Positions 18,501 through 33,000 of a DNA stretch of 64,000 nucleotides are shown one piece after another (positions within the stretch are counted from its first letter, which is position 1; each line of letters begins with the position of its first letter). The position numbers were made by a program, and so were the translations under genes. Origin of the DNA: Marthasterias glacialis (lineage: Eukaryota; Echinodermata; Asteroidea; Forcipulatida; Asteriidae); NCBI GenBank assembly GCA_911728455.2, contig OU452223.1:16921802-16985801 (forward strand). The letters run 5' to 3'. The notes beneath the pieces were generated by a model. It was not told where the DNA came from, did no database searches, and worked only from the letters and a program-made list of their open reading frames with translations.

Positions 18501-21500
18501 GCTGTGCAGCCAATCAATTCTGTCTGATTAGCATACACTTCCATCCTTCAAGGAGCCAGAAGTCTGAGGCTGCTGGCAAAGAAGCTTGTGCTGAACAAAT
18601 CGTGCGTGAATAGTGCAGCCTGGCTTTAGTAAATTTAGCTCCCATTTGACCTGTTATGTACAATCCCAGAGGCCCTGAGTGAAAATGGCAATAATGTGAA
18701 GTGTATCATTTGACTCAGATGAACAGTTCCTTTTAAATTCACAATCTGCTCATACATACATAGTAGAAGAAAATGCACAAATAAAGTAAGACAATATTAC
18801 AAGTTCTTTTTTTATTGCTGTCTTCCAGGCAAAGCAATACAAACCTAATAAAATGAAACTTCCATTCCACACAAAAACATAAAGGTTTACTGCAAGTTCT
18901 GGAACAAATTTTTTGTTTTAAAACGAAAACTTGTATACAGAATCAGTTAAAAAGAGGCACAAGCTCGATGATAAGAACAATTTCGGACCCCCATTTCGGG
19001 TAGTATCCCACTAACAAACCTATACAACACAACTGTTCAATTCCTAGATCCTGCCTGTATTTTGAATAAACCTCATATCAGTGCAAGAAATCCCATAAAA
19101 ACACCTGCGCCATGTGTGGCTTCAATCAACTTCCACACCTGGAAATTACCAGGTCTTCCTCAAGATTGAGGTAAACTTGTTTTTCCCCAAACTTAACTTA
19201 TTAGGTTCTACTTGCCCAACGAAATGCATCACCAGGGCACTTGGTCAAGTCATATGTCAACAAGCAGCGCTTACGGTGTAGCTTTTAGAAAACCAAAAGA
19301 CATTCATTTCAATGACAGTGGGACTATTCATCTCACAGGCTCATTACTCTATCTGAATAAATGCAGGGTGGATTCCTTTATACACATCTTGGTAAAAGTT
19401 TTTTTCCCCACTTCTTTTCAACTGGAGCATGAAATCAACGACACCGAGGTGTTGTCTTGACTTTTGTAAGATTGTTAGAGTCTACCAAACTGGACCAATC
19501 GGAGAACATTTGTTTCACATACAAATGGGAATAAGATTAGACGTAATTTGCAAATGAGATGCAATACGTAAATTGTTGTAGTGTGATGTGAGATGTCAAA
19601 CTTACAGCCAAACTTTGCAATATTTCGTACATTTGATTGTAAACCAAATGTGGAATGATTATTTTTTTATTAGACAGTCTGAGTGCTTTCCAAAATTACT
19701 GTCAGTTTCTTATTTACAAACAGGAGGGCTTTTAAAATTTGCATCATGCCAACCAAGCTCATTAATTTCCTCATAGGCTCATATTACAAGACATACATGT
19801 ACAGTGACTCCTCGACACTACACAACAGCCCGACAGTCCCTTGCAACAAATAGTCTAGGCTTCTATCAATGTTTGGCGGCTCTGGGCTTCAGTTTCTCTA
19901 CAGATACTATCGTCTACATATGTACAGTGCAAGTCTGTCACAATAAAACCCCAATGTTTAAGAAAACCTGAAATACAGAAATGAAATTACCACTGCCGGG
20001 CTTCCGAGTGTCAGAAACATGACCTACTGTCATCATCTGAACAAAAACCTCGGGGACTGGGATGGCAGTGTGGGCATTTTGACTCCCACCTGAACTCACA
20101 CCGTTTCCACAGAGACACTTAGACGAGAAGCAGTGACGCTCGCAATCTTGTTTGATTTATTTGCTTGTGCCATCTCCTTATACCCAACAACGCCCCCCCA
20201 CCCTTCCAACCCCTATCAACCGTTCAATTTTTATCGCCAAAGGCCAGGCAGCACTTTGTTGTTTAAGATTATTTTCAGGCAAAGGCGTCTGGGAACGTGT
20301 AAGGCAGTTTTTTTATGAAGACCGAGGAAGCAATTCCGTCAGAGCATGATACAAAGAGATTTTGAAATTAAATTTCGAGTGGATTTTTAATTCACACCGA
20401 TTCTAGATTTTCTGGCATTTCTGGTGAAGCTTAATTTATTTTTTTAATTTGTAGGGTGGGTACATCCAGGAACGCAATCACAATCTGGGTTTGATTGCTT
20501 TGATCAACTAAACCAATCTAAAATCTCATTTGTGAAACACTGATGAGTAGAGATTTTATGACTGAGTTACTGCCAAGTTGTTATCAAAATACATTGCAAA
20601 TTAGAAATTTTAAGAAATTTCTTTAAAAAGTCAGTTATAAAATTGCCTTATACAGGGTCACATAGATGTGTACAGTAAATGTATTACGTAAAAAAATAAC
20701 TTAATTATTTCAATGTCTGTACGGTTTTATAACGTCATACATGTACGTGCACGTATGTAAACTCTTCTGCTGGCATAATACGTGTACGTCTCATGTGTAC
20801 AGTTGTATAAAACACCAACCAAAACAAGACAGTGTTTACTTCTGAAATTTTCATCCATTTCTATGGTGATAATGCACTCATTCCAATCATCCAATAATAA
20901 TATATGCCTATTGTATTTTAAATGCGTAGTATCATGTACATATTTTTCACTAATGATAATAGGTAGCACGGCGCTTGCCTTGCTGATGTGACGTCAATGG
21001 CCAACCAACACTCAGATGGATCTTGGACACTACAGAATTAAATTCTGTTTCTCCTCAATTCGCTGGCGGACAGACTACAATGGCGATGAGTTGCGGACAA
21101 TTGTTTGACCACAGAGAAAGGTTTGAATGCGTTTGTCAACATCCCAATTACGTCACTCTCTTGGCAAGTTAGGGTTAATTCCATAGACATCAAAATACAG
21201 GTATGTCACCCATTTTGCAAGTTAAGATGCGTCATTTCTACCCTACACGGTGTACGTAATGTGATTAATCAAAAGTCAAATTCAATGTTGCTTATTTTCT
21301 CGCTTTGTTATTTAATTTGATGAACTAAAAAAAAACACTACAATGAAATCTCCAACATCGATCTTGTACCGTCAACAAAATCTGGTGTAAATTTTTTTTT
21401 AAAAGAGACTTTGTAGATTAAAACATAGGCTTTCGACCTATTCAATGGTTTTAACACAATGACTAAAACCTATCACAGACAGCGTACCGTTAGGTTACTG

Positions 21501-21849
21501 CATCTTCCTTTTATGTGGGGAACGTGCAGGTTAAAAAACGATAGCCTAGTCCTGACAAACATCATGTATTATCCATCTAGCGTGACAGGTCAGTGCTTAT
21601 CATGGAGGGAGCAGGGATCTACACTCATTAATAACACATGCATACTTTAAGTAATGTACATTTTGTAGCGTTCATCCAACATGATGTTGATAATATTTTT
21701 GAACTACAATGAAAAATGCTGTTCTGGAGACTGGAAATGAATGGGCTTACACCTTACCAAGAGCATTGAGTAGGCCTATTTGTTTGTAAAGGGCACATCA
21801 ATGAGAAAAATGTGAATTTCCTCTGAAACATATTCAAACAGCACCAAGG

Positions 21850-21907
21850 CAATGGCCATGAACATGGAGTTCATCAATGGCCATGAACATGGAGTCCATC
21901 AATGGGC
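21850..21907. repeat. Short direct tandem repeat, 25-base unit
   Basis: Two copies of a unit starting CAATGGCCATGAACATGG, differing by one base, plus the start of a third. Confidence 0.85.
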
Positions 21908-22645
21908 AATTGCCTGCATGAAGTGCCAACCTCTTTTAGCGTTGTTTACTTTGAAAAAACTCTTTTGATGATGTGGGCAGGGGAGGGTTACGGGAGGGAG
22001 AGATTTCTGGTATATAATCAAGATTTCTTACACTGATGATTTAAAAAAAATCATATAAATTATTTGTTGGTTATTCCAGCCACTGAATGTACACAACTTA
22101 CACTGTACAGCTGTTTTGACTCTTATGCAGCCAATTGCATGACAGAACAAAACTATATTAAAATTAACGATAGAAATTTTAACATTTTTCATTCCTTCAA
22201 ATGCATTGTGGAAGACCGGGTTGCACTGACTGAAAGCTGCCCCTGATGAACGATACCAGGGCTTCTTAAGATTTGCAGAGAAGATGGATTTTCTTGGCTT
22301 TTAGTGACCTGGGGGTTTTCGCTATGCTAATTAAATTTGGAGTACGCTGCCTTGCAGGTCATGCACACGATGTAGATCAATATGGCCCCTGGCATCAGCC
22401 AAGAGAGATGGAATGAATTGGCGCTGACAATTTTACTTTATTTTTTTTAGCCGGGACATTTCATCATGATCAATGTGAGGATAATGAAAACTTATTTAAC
22501 ATTCTATGGCAGTAATTGAAAACCTCCACACACTAGTAATGATAAAAAAAGGCAATTTAAAACAATTAAAGCCAATATAAAAAAATCTCTCCTAGAAAGT
22601 GTAATCATGTATATGGACACTGCGTCCTTTGTGTAGCAGATAGCA

Positions 22646-22698
22646 TTTTTTTATTTATTTATTTATTTATTTATTTATTTTTTTTTTGGGGGGGGGGG
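22646..22698. repeat. TTTA microsatellite ending in poly-G
   Basis: TTTA units merge into a poly-T run and then a 12-base G run. Confidence 0.88.
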
Positions 22699-25600
22699 AA
22701 ACAGATGAAAAGCCAGGGCATTTTACATGTATTTCTAATGACTGACAGCTATCTTTTTTGAGGGTACCATCCAGCACAGTTTCTGTTCAATGTAAACGAT
22801 GCACCTTGCCTTATTAGTTGAAAAAAAAGACAACTTAGTATCCATGTTGCGCAAAAACAAACCAGGCTCCAATTGACCCACCAAACCAAACACTTTTTCA
22901 TTCTCAAACTGGCATTATGTTGTCTACTAATCCAACTCAATGAGATGCTCTAGAATGCAGGGGTTGTGGGTTTGAATCCCACCTAAGTAGCCTGTGGACT
23001 TTTTTCCCCACAGGACTAAGAAAGCACACTTTGGTGTTACAACAGCTAACCAAAATAATATCACATAAATTAAACATTTCATTACACGTACAACAGCGCC
23101 AGAGCCAATAACAGGATGGTGAATAGGAAACAAGACTTATTTCAGTTTTAGATACGGGAGAAAAACCCCAAATGGGGGGAAAAGCCACGCAAAAAGGTAG
23201 GGGCTGAAAACCTTATCCACATGCAAGGCTCCAGGTCTAAGGTGGGATTCAAACCGGGGTCCACAAAGGTGACAGGCAGGGAACGAAGTAAAGCCAACTT
23301 GATGTTGACTCATTATTTTGACGGTTTACATACCTTAAGAGTGTAAGGGCGTCAACAAATCTGTCTACATTTTACTTAATAAACGCAGCCCTAAGAGGAG
23401 GAAAATATGATTTCTTATACCAAATCTCTACAGAGAAATTACAGTAAAACAAAGTTCAATTCCCATTTGTATCCTACATACCGCCAGTAAACATAAATTT
23501 GACATAAAATTTTATAAATTATAAACGCTATGCTCACTGTGGTCAGTGAAAGGGTTAAGACTATTTCTAACTCCATGCAATGACCAAATACCATGGTGAA
23601 GCCATATTTTTCCCCCCTATGTTTAAACAGACTAGGCAGTTTGGCTACCGTGCGGTTTCAATCGTCTAAAATCCTCTTCTCCTATGTCACTCCACATCAA
23701 ATTGTTTGGACTTGGAAAATATTGGTATATGCCTGATCCTTTGATAAGCACTTATTATTCGGGCCTGCTGGCTCCAGTACTTCAGAATACTTCACTTTGG
23801 CAATTTGAAAGAGAAGGATTTGGGACTGTTGGGATTAAATCACTGTAAATAAACCAACACCGTATGATCTTGCAAGCCAGTCCTTAACATCCCCAAACAT
23901 AGCAATAACTCACACAGATCCAATTGTCATTTGATTAGTGGAACTTACTTGATTCACTGTTACTCCCATCTGCATCAGCAATCAAAAGTCCTATTCGCCC
24001 ATAGTGAATAGTATAATTTCCCATTCAACACTTAGAACGCGTATTGCGCGATTTTAAGCTACACGTCGAAGATAAATTGGTTGTCACGCACACAAATATA
24101 GCACGTCTTTGTCACAAGGTTGGTGTCTACATGGAGTCATAATAATTTAGAATGCGGGATGCACTCAGGAACTGTGTCTATTTTTTGTTCATAATCATAG
24201 TAAAAAAAACATATATCAAAAGTATCTATGTAAGTTATATAAAACAAATATTGAATGAATTTCTTTCGTGTAATTAATATCGCAGAATATAATCACTCGG
24301 TGAAATCTGGCTTTTTCATTTCACTTGGAATTAGTCCGGATTTCACCTGGTTAAAATTATAGATGTATCAGGTCACATTAAACTTAACATTTAAGTGAAA
24401 GCGATAAATATGTTATAATAATTAATTAATTTGTCTTGGGTATCTGGTACATTGTACACAATAGACAAAAGTAAAAAATAAATAAATAAATAAAACAATC
24501 CAGTCTTGAGCAAGAGCTTCCGTTGTTTGCATTTAATTTAATTTGTCTATCATTTTAAACCAAGTTTAGACCAATTTACCATAGCGTATGGTAAAACAAC
24601 AAATTACAATTTCATGGTCAAACAGAAAACAAAAATGAGCATTTATTTTCACTGTGTGGTGTCACTGTCACTTAATCAGTGTTACTTTTTTCCCAATCCG
24701 ATTTTATGGCATGGGTGGGTGTCACTGACACTGACTGAAAATATTTAATTTATGTGCATTTCTTGCATTATTCTGCTAAACAATCGCTAATATTAATAAT
24801 AATAATTCATGAAACGGAAGAATGAATAAATAATCTAGAACTCATGTTCATATCCTTTGGTAAGCAAAGTAAATTACCCAAGCAAACTAAACCGTACGTG
24901 GCATTTAAAAATGCAAATGTAGAACTTACACAAATAATGGCAGCAAAAACATTGTTCAACCATCCACCACACACGTATCCGCGCAGTGCATATGTACAGT
25001 GTATACATACGTACATGTACATTGCCCACTATTTCAGTGTGCCATACATGAGTGTATGCCAAATTTTTGACAGCTACTAAAATGACATCCAAATTTGTCC
25101 TACATTTCCCTGAAAACAGTACATGACATTAACATACTAAACACACATTATTAAAAAGACAATTTGTAATTACGAAACTTACCAAGTGGCATCAAATTTG
25201 GTAGGGGCTAGCCCCCACTAAACAGAAAATAAAAATCCCAATTCCACGGATTGACGACATGTTTTTTCCGATCAGCCGAAGTGAGCTCGACCGCAGAGTT
25301 CACCATTGATTTTGATAAAACTACTCCTCGGCAATTGGCTGTTTAAAACTACATTGCTACTCCCTCCGGTAGACTGGTTTTCGAACTAAAATTTTAGATT
25401 TTGAAAAATAAAATGCAACTTAAATTCAAAAAACAGGGCAAAAAATAATTATCTATGAATACTTAATGCTTTATAAAAATTAACATTTACAAAAATGTAA
25501 CATCTGTTGAATAGAAATTGTATTTTTTAAATTTTATGAGCAACGGAGGAAAGGCGACTAGCGTGAACAGGTCATGTGATAAATCTAAATTTAGGCATGA

Positions 25601-26267
25601 CGCTCTATGCTAAATTTACAGGTGCATGTAAATGCTAAAAACGTGTGAGACGCGCATAACAAATTGGTGGCGCTATGACATACTGTACTTTCCTAACTGT
25701 TTTCCTTTTCGTATTAATTACAAAATGAAAATAAATATTAAATAAAAATTGTTAAGGCCAGAACAAATCATCGTCAGAACAAATCAGAACTCAGAACAAG
25801 TCAGAACAGATCATTCGTTAAAATATTTTCTATAAATGAAACCAGTACGGCTTATTTTAGGCCTATGATTTAAAAAATAAAGAAAAGAAAACTAAAATCA
25901 TGCTAAAATAATAATAATAATAATAAATAAATAAATCAAGTTTTGAATTTGATTACTGGTGTTTTATTTTTTATTTCGGGTGGATATCTCGATCATTATC
26001 ATACGACCAGAAAGATGGTGGTAGTACTGTTTTTTTTTGTGTGAAGGGCGGAAATCAGCCACCGTACCATAGAGTTATATATAAGAACGAGAGGGAGCAC
26101 TCACAAAGCCACGCACGGAACTCCACTGACTCACCATGGGCAAAAATCTCTATGGGTCACTTGCATACGAATGTCCACTTAGAAAATGGCTGCTGTGTGA
26201 ACGGATGAGTGACCGGTGTAAATGAATGGTCCGCGCCATTTTCTCAATGGACAAAAATGCTCCTTGC

Positions 26268-26454
26268 ACCCTTGCACTTTACTTTTCTGTCCGTCGGTGT
26301 GTCTTCACCATAGAGTTATACATGTATAAAAGAACTAGAGGGCACACAAACCATGCGAGACGGCCCGTCTCGCATGGTTTGTGCGCCCTCTAGTTCTTAT
26401 ATATAACTCTATGGTGAAGACACACCGACGGACAGAAAAGTAAAGTGCAAGGGT
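26268..26454. mobile_element. 187-bp near-perfect palindrome (fold-back repeat)
   Basis: Two arms of about 90 bases meet at 26364 with essentially no loop (AGACGGCCCGTCT at the centre). Arms carry CCATAGAGTTATA and AGAACTAGAGGGC. The same CATAGAGTTATATATAAGAAC motif occurs just upstream at 26070, and an inverted, diverged relative lies at 58231-58510, so this is a dispersed repeat family. No coding capacity. Confidence 0.8.
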
Positions 26455-27467
26455 ACGTTCCTTGTCGTAAAGAAGTCAACTTTAGTTTGAAAAAAAAATT
26501 GTTTAGAAAGCTAGGGAAAAGTTGGTCCCTTTTCACTTAACCACGAACCCGAAGTGCAAAAATAAACAAAAAACTAAATAAAAACAAAAGTTTTATAAAG
26601 ATCTTTATACGTTTCCCTTTAAACGGTTAATAGACCGATTGCGCAATCCGCGTCACGTGACCTATTGTGGGTATTAATGTAAACAAACACGACGTCCTCC
26701 ATAGAAAAGTGCGCACGGTACATGATGATTGTTTATTCGTTTGAGGCTTTTCTTTCTCGAATTCTGTGAAAAATATATCAGAGTTTGTACAAGAGACCTT
26801 CGAGTGGCTGAATAAAGCCAGTGATGGACAGTTCCAGCAAGTCTTGGAAATTGTATAAGACTTAGTAACGTATAAATGTGCACGATGTGTACTAGTGCAC
26901 GACGGAACGTTTAGGACGACTGCGATCACACACTTTTCCAAACAAGAATTTCAAAGATTTGAAGCTGAATCATCCAAAGAAATTGCTTTCCCAAACTGTG
27001 TGATTCCTTTGCCTATTTGAAATTTCGCAAGGCTAAGCAAAAATGCTCACCTTTTCAACGTTCTTTACCATTTTTTTTTAAACAGTGATTTTGGCCTACA
27101 TTACAAACAAAATAACAGACGGGTGGCTACTTTGTCGTCCGGTAGTGCATAACTCAAAATAAACCTCATTTGTAGCAGAATACTGGTAGTTTGTGAAATA
27201 GTAATGTGATTAATATAAATGTCACAACATAAAATTTTAATAAAATGGCTTAGTAACTGTGTTACTATTACCAAAAGCCGATTTTTGGTGTGACTCTGTC
27301 GGTCACGGCATGTATTTGCACGTAGTTTGCCATCAGCTCAGATGACGTAGACCCACAATAGGTCACATGATGACATGTAAACATTGGTCGTGCAACTGGT
27401 CTGTTCAAATCTCTCCAGAGAAAGAGAGAGAAAAAAACATACACAATTAAATTAAAAATGCGTATCA

Positions 27468-27803
27468 ATGACAGGCAAAGGAAAGAAATTAAAAGAGAAG
27501 GTCACTCAGCAAGCCAAGTTCATTGGAAAATACTTTACTGTAGATCCAACACGCCAAGGTAAAGAAACTTTTTCACGCTCTGTTGCCCACATTGTTAACC
27601 AAAATAATGCATCGTCAAAAAGGGGAAAAATGGTTCATTTGAATCCGTCTCGTTGTGCGTTCCATGAATGTGTTATCAAAACTAATGCTAAAAATATTGA
27701 TACGGTTCAGAGACTTCAGAGCCACATACATTACTATGACAGCCAAACCCGCCTACGTACTAGTGATATTTTGCCACCGCGTCAAATGGAGAACGTTCAT
27801 TAA
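27468..27803 (+). other. Unclassified 111-codon open frame
   Basis: An open frame with a basic N-terminus (TGKGKKLKEKVTQQAK) in a region that also has inverted 20-mers at 26653 and 27351. There is no recognised domain and no clear splice partners. It may be a decayed transposon frame or chance. Confidence 0.15.
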
Positions 27804-28457
27804 TTCTGCCGAAGAAAAACAACAGTTTGCAGTGTTAACATTTTTTCCACCGACGGACTTCTTGGTTAAAGTTAAGCTGTGGATTGAACGAGAGCCGGTA
27901 AGGGATTCTTTGACCAACAAATTGGTGTCTGGTGCTAGCCTATAATTATTTTTTAGCGACGCAGCATTGGTAATACGTCTGATTTAGGATTAGGAAACCA
28001 TTACAACTTGCTACAGAAATAATCCAAAACAAACCTGGCGATCCTATTCACCAAATCGAGTTTATAGCAATCATGTTTTCGAAAACAAAAGACTAAAAGT
28101 GTGTGGTATGTCTTTGGGAATTTGGGGATATTTTCGTATCGCTTATTTCTGGATCCTTTCCCATAATTCCCTACTCCTTTTTTACTATAAAATGAATCTG
28201 TTTTAATGTCTGTGCTTGTTCATGACTCTGGCGCAGGTCCGACATGGATCGAAAGATAAAAGGCCTTAACCCACAATATAGTTATACAATAAGACCATTA
28301 TAAATGGTTTCGGTCAGACATAGAATGATTCCTATTTGTAAAGATTACAGACACAGGTTTCCTATAAAGGAATTCATATAGAGGGTTTCCTATAAAAAAC
28401 GTTTAATATATAAATATTAGAAGGATTCCAATAGACGGTTTACTGTAGAAAGTTTGT

Positions 28458-28697
28458 ACACTCTAAAAACTCCCATCCTGGGTCACAGCTGACCAGGATT
28501 CCGGGTGGGGGGGGGGGGGGGGGGGGTAAGACCAATTTCTGGGTCAGGCTGACCTGGAAACTTTAGGGGAAAAAATGAATTTGGACTCGGATTCTGCGTC
28601 AGTGTAACATAGTTTCGGGTCAGCTTTGTACAGAATCCGGGTCATACTGACCTAGATAAGGGACTGCCCCCTGCGACCTGGATTTTTTTTAGAGTGA
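28458..28697. mobile_element. MITE family 1, copy 1 (ACACTCT ends)
   Basis: About 240 bp bounded by ACACTCTAAAAACTCCC and an inverted TTTTTAGAGTG. The interior repeats GGGTCA-x-CTGACC motifs and contains a 20-base G run. It matches 32058-32302 and 53222-53463 in length, termini and the recurring TGACCCGG theme. Confidence 0.75.
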
Positions 28698-29967
28698 AAA
28701 GAAAAGGTTTCCAATAAAACGTTTCATAAAGAAAAAACCCACCATTTCCAAATACTTGAACTAAAGTGATAAAGATCCATCGGAGAGGCATCATTAGTAG
28801 TGACTTGTTTCCCAATCACTGTCTGAGGCTGGGGTAGGGAGGGGGATTGCTCAGAAGGTGATTGAGTTTTGGAAATTTAGTGACTTTGTTTTAATATTCC
28901 TTCGGTGTGTAGAAAAATTGTCATTTACACACATTTTGCAATACAAATAAAACTCAAGGGGAAAACCCTTTCGTTTCTAGAGTTGTTGCTTTAAGTTGGG
29001 TAACAATTACTCACCCTATATTTGGGATAGTGTTTTAGCTATTAACGCATCGGTGGTCCTACTATATTTTGAAATGGACTGGTCTGTGACTACCATGACA
29101 TAGGGCCAGCTCTAGCCACAGATCTTTAAGTTCCTGATAAAAGTTTAGAAATATGTATTATTCAAAATGGCTGCCAAAGTTGGAAGCCTTTTGCCGAAAA
29201 ACAGAGCCAAGTTGATTAGTGGCTGTGAAAACCTAAGTACGGCATGCTGGTCATCATGAACTGTCCACAAAACGTTCTATTTATTTTTATAGTGATCAGT
29301 CACTTAATTTCATGATCCGTTCAGCGGCGAAAATATTTACGCGATGGGGGTTGTACAAGGGGATCCACATTTTTTTCTAATTTAAATGGGAAGTTTGGAG
29401 ACATGCCCCTTTTCAGCACTTTTGATATAATGTTATGCCGTTTACTAGTTTTGTTTGTAAGAGAAATTGACGTGGAGGTAAAAACAAATATACATTTTCT
29501 GCGTGTAAATAAAAAAAAGTATCAAAAAAACTTTGACATCACTACATAAATGCTTACAAAATGTAACACTTTATTCAGGGAAATTTAAAGATTATGTTAA
29601 TATCAAAGAACCATATTTCAAATGAGGGTGTGGGGGGCACGTGCTTCGTTGCTCCCCCTTCTACTCCACTGGAATTGGTTATAAAATAACGTTATATTAA
29701 ATAAGCATATAATAAATGAGCAACAAACTCAGTAGACAGCTTTGAATTAATATTATTCTCTGAAACTAATTTTACTTTTTTTTGACGCTGACATACATGT
29801 TTGCTGGTGAACAACTCACAGAATTCAAAACCATGACCTTTATCGGTGTATTTAGGGCAAAATCAAACCGTTGCTCTCAAATATGGCCTCCCGTGTACTA
29901 ATTAAATCACCTCAACACGCTTTATTTTTCTATTTTTCGGTTGGTGTCAGCAGCCATCACTGTGACA

Positions 29968-30052
29968 ATGGGCAAGTTTATCCTAATCAACTGCATTATA
30001 CTCAACTCGTTATTTACAATTTCTGTGGTGCTGATGATGACCAAACGTACAG
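29968..30052 (+). CDS. Gene A exon 1 (signal peptide)
   Basis: ATG at 29968 opens a hydrophobic stretch (GKFILINCIILNSLFTISVV) ending in KRTG. The donor GTAAGT follows 30052, phase 1. An upstream ATG near 29881 is in another frame that stops. Signal peptide is likely, although the basic residues after the core allow a type II anchor. Confidence 0.8.
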
Positions 30053-33000
30053 GTAAGTTGAGGAACTATACTGTTAATAATAAAGATAATTTGCGTTATT
30101 TTTTTGTAAGAGTATTTGTCTGTATCAATGCGTCACAGAGCTGACATACTGACGAATAACCTACATTGCAGATCTGACATACCGGCGAATATGTAATAGT
30201 ATTACTGTAGCGTATTCGCCGGTATGTCAGATCTGTAAAGTAGGTTATTCGTCAGTATGTCAGCTCTGCGACGAATGGTCCTATCAGCAAACAGGACCAA
30301 ATTTTACAGAAATTACGCTGAACTATAAAAAAAATCCTTGTAAAATAAAAGCTACTCTGTCATGTTTGCGCTCCGTTTCGTGCAGATACCCAGAAACTGG
30401 CGATCCGTTTGCTTATGGCTTTATAGGTAGTGTGGTGGTGTAGGTGTGTGTGTATGATGCAATTCCTTATCCATCACACAAACAACATAACAGGGATTCG
30501 AACCTTTATCACTCCTCTTACATGTTAATGGTACTATTGTCTGTTCCAGCTAGCGAATGTCCAGAAGTCCCCGTCTCCGAAACGGACAAGGGTCAGCCAT
30601 ATGCCCGAGTTATGTTCGACGAACCTATAAATCAAACATGCACCCCTGTACCTGGCAGCCAGTAAGATTTTGTTTTTGTTTTGTTTTGTTTGTTCAACCA
30701 CATCCCAATTAAGAATAACTTCTCATCCACAGACAGGCATTTCCCACAGACACAAGGTACCTCCATGGGTACTAAAATTGCGCCCTCTTGTGCCAACCTG
30801 TTTATGTCCGACTTGGAAAAAACCCTGATATCCTCATGATATTTTCTCTATCTGTAGAGGAAGTCAAAATAGCTTGAACGCATTTATCATTCATATCATT
30901 TCATTCTACCCCACCATAAAGTTCACTGCTGATTACAATAATTGTAAATTTTCAAGATGTGACTGTAACTAAATCCATAATGGCATTGTGACAGATGCAT
31001 ACAGCAAACCCACCGACACCAACCAATATTTTATCTCTGATAACTTCCATCACAGTCATTGTAAAGAGGCTTGCCTACAGTCAGGCCTTACGTATAAGAC
31101 GTATTCTGCTCCATAGATACCCGGTAAAAAGGGCCCTCATATAAAACACCCCAGCTTATTCGTTTCAGCCAAAACTAGTATTTATATTTCACAAAAAACC
31201 ACAACCGTATTTTGTTCTGTTCAAACTTACAACAATTCACCCTTCAAAAGGGTTGTATTACATTGGTGAGTTCCCGATGACGAGTCTCTTTAAAAAAAAA
31301 TAAAGGAAGCAATGGATGTCACGACATCCTTGAAATTATACACAACTTTTCTCATTGTTTAAGGTTTCAGATCGGTAATAACCCTGTTATGTGCAGGGGC
31401 GCCGATGGCGAATCGTGTTCTTTCACAGTCACCGTACGTGGTAAGTCTGACATCCCCATTTTCTAAATAGTCTTTAAGACTGAATAATTATTTGTTAATT
31501 TATCAATTATTTTCTTGACAGAAAATTGTACTATTATTAGTAAAACATCCCTCAAAGCTACCCCCTCATTGACTCCAGTTATAGAAACATTCCCAGGGAG
31601 ATTTGACCTATTGAAAAGAGTCACGTATGCCTATCTGATATTCTTTTGAAAGGTGTAAGGGAGGACTTTAAATTGTTCGTTTCCGTTTTTTAAAACCAAA
31701 GCGACAAGTTTATAAAAACTCATTTGTCCATGCGTTGATTATTTATTTCATACAATCAACATCAACAAATATTTTGAATCACTGCAAATACTGGGGTGTT
31801 AATTTGATTCTATTGGTATCTATATATGACAACACCAGCATGGTGTTAATTTTACCAAGGATAAAGCAATTGGGATAACTAACACCATGTCGGTGTTGTC
31901 ACATATAGGTACCGATGACAACAGCAACATGGTGTTAATTTTACCAACGATAAAGCAATGGGGGTAACTAACACCATGTCGGTGATGTCACATATAAATA
32001 CCGAGAGAATTAATTTAACACCCCAGTTTTTGCAATGTATAGTGAACAGTTAATCTTCGCTCTGAAAAACTCCCGAGTCGGAATTGACCCGGATGCCGGG
32101 TTCCATTGGGACTGGGGACTGGCCTATTTGTCGGACAGTATGACACGGAATCTGTATAAATGACGAGAAAAGGTTGAAACTGATGCAAAGCCCGATTCAA
32201 AAATGCGATTTTGAAACCATTTTTTGGGTGAGCCTGACCCGTAAGTGTGGACCCCCGGTATCCAGGTCAATAATATTCTGACCCGGGAATTTTTAGAGTG
32301 TTGTTACCTACCCTTTCTTAGTACACATACATGTATATCGCTGTTTTTGTGCACTACCTCCAGACACGGAGCCCCCTGTATTCACTGACTGCCCGCAAAA
32401 AATACAGAAATACATCGGCAATGGCTTCTCGCAGTCCGACATGCCAACCACCGTTGTCACTTGGGACTCACCAGAAGTCAGTGACAACTCAGAACAACCG
32501 CCTCTGATGATGTCAACGCACGAGTCTGGTGACGAGTTTCCTGTTGGATCGACTGAAGTAGTGTACACGGCAACCGACCCGTCTGACAACCAGGGAAACT
32601 GCACATTCCCGGTTCAGGTGAAGGCTTATTGTAAGTGGCGTTTCATTGATTAGTCAGGCCCTTTTCGAAACCACATATTCGGCTTACTATTGTACAGGAA
32701 ACTGTTTGACGATCTGAAGACTTTATACTCAAACACAAGGTTACAGTTATTCTTTAACGTTTTTGTCTTCCTCAGATACACCACCGAAGGACAGAATCTT
32801 CATCAAAAATTTCCAAAATCCTTCAAATGAAAATTGTCTCTCAATCACGTGGCCGAAACAGGATAATGCAACAACAGACTACTCTATTTATATTTATAAA
32901 GAGGCAAGATGTGTTTGATATTTTGTGTCAATAGTCATTTTTATTTTTTTATTTTTTTTTATTCATTTATTTATTTAATTTTGGGGGGATCTCTGACAAA

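Larger units (their letters stand above)
5007..29967. other. Long noncoding interval between the DLK and gene A starts
   Basis: About 25 kb in which I find no chain of exons. Reading frames are short, start at random and lack family motifs. Because the DLK start exon has an acceptor upstream, at least one DLK 5' UTR exon and its promoter should lie here. The interval holds AT-rich introns or intergenic DNA, microsatellites, a candidate minus-strand exon at 9465-9574, a palindrome cluster at 12008-12429 and repeats near 26-28.7 kb. DLK and gene A are arranged head to head across it. Confidence 0.6.

Noticed and set aside
22937-22990. tRNA-like B box (GGTTTGAATCCCACC)
   Set aside because: No cloverleaf could be drawn and the A box is poor. 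At most a tRNA-derived SINE relic; similar text appears at 23235, 36590 and 57530.
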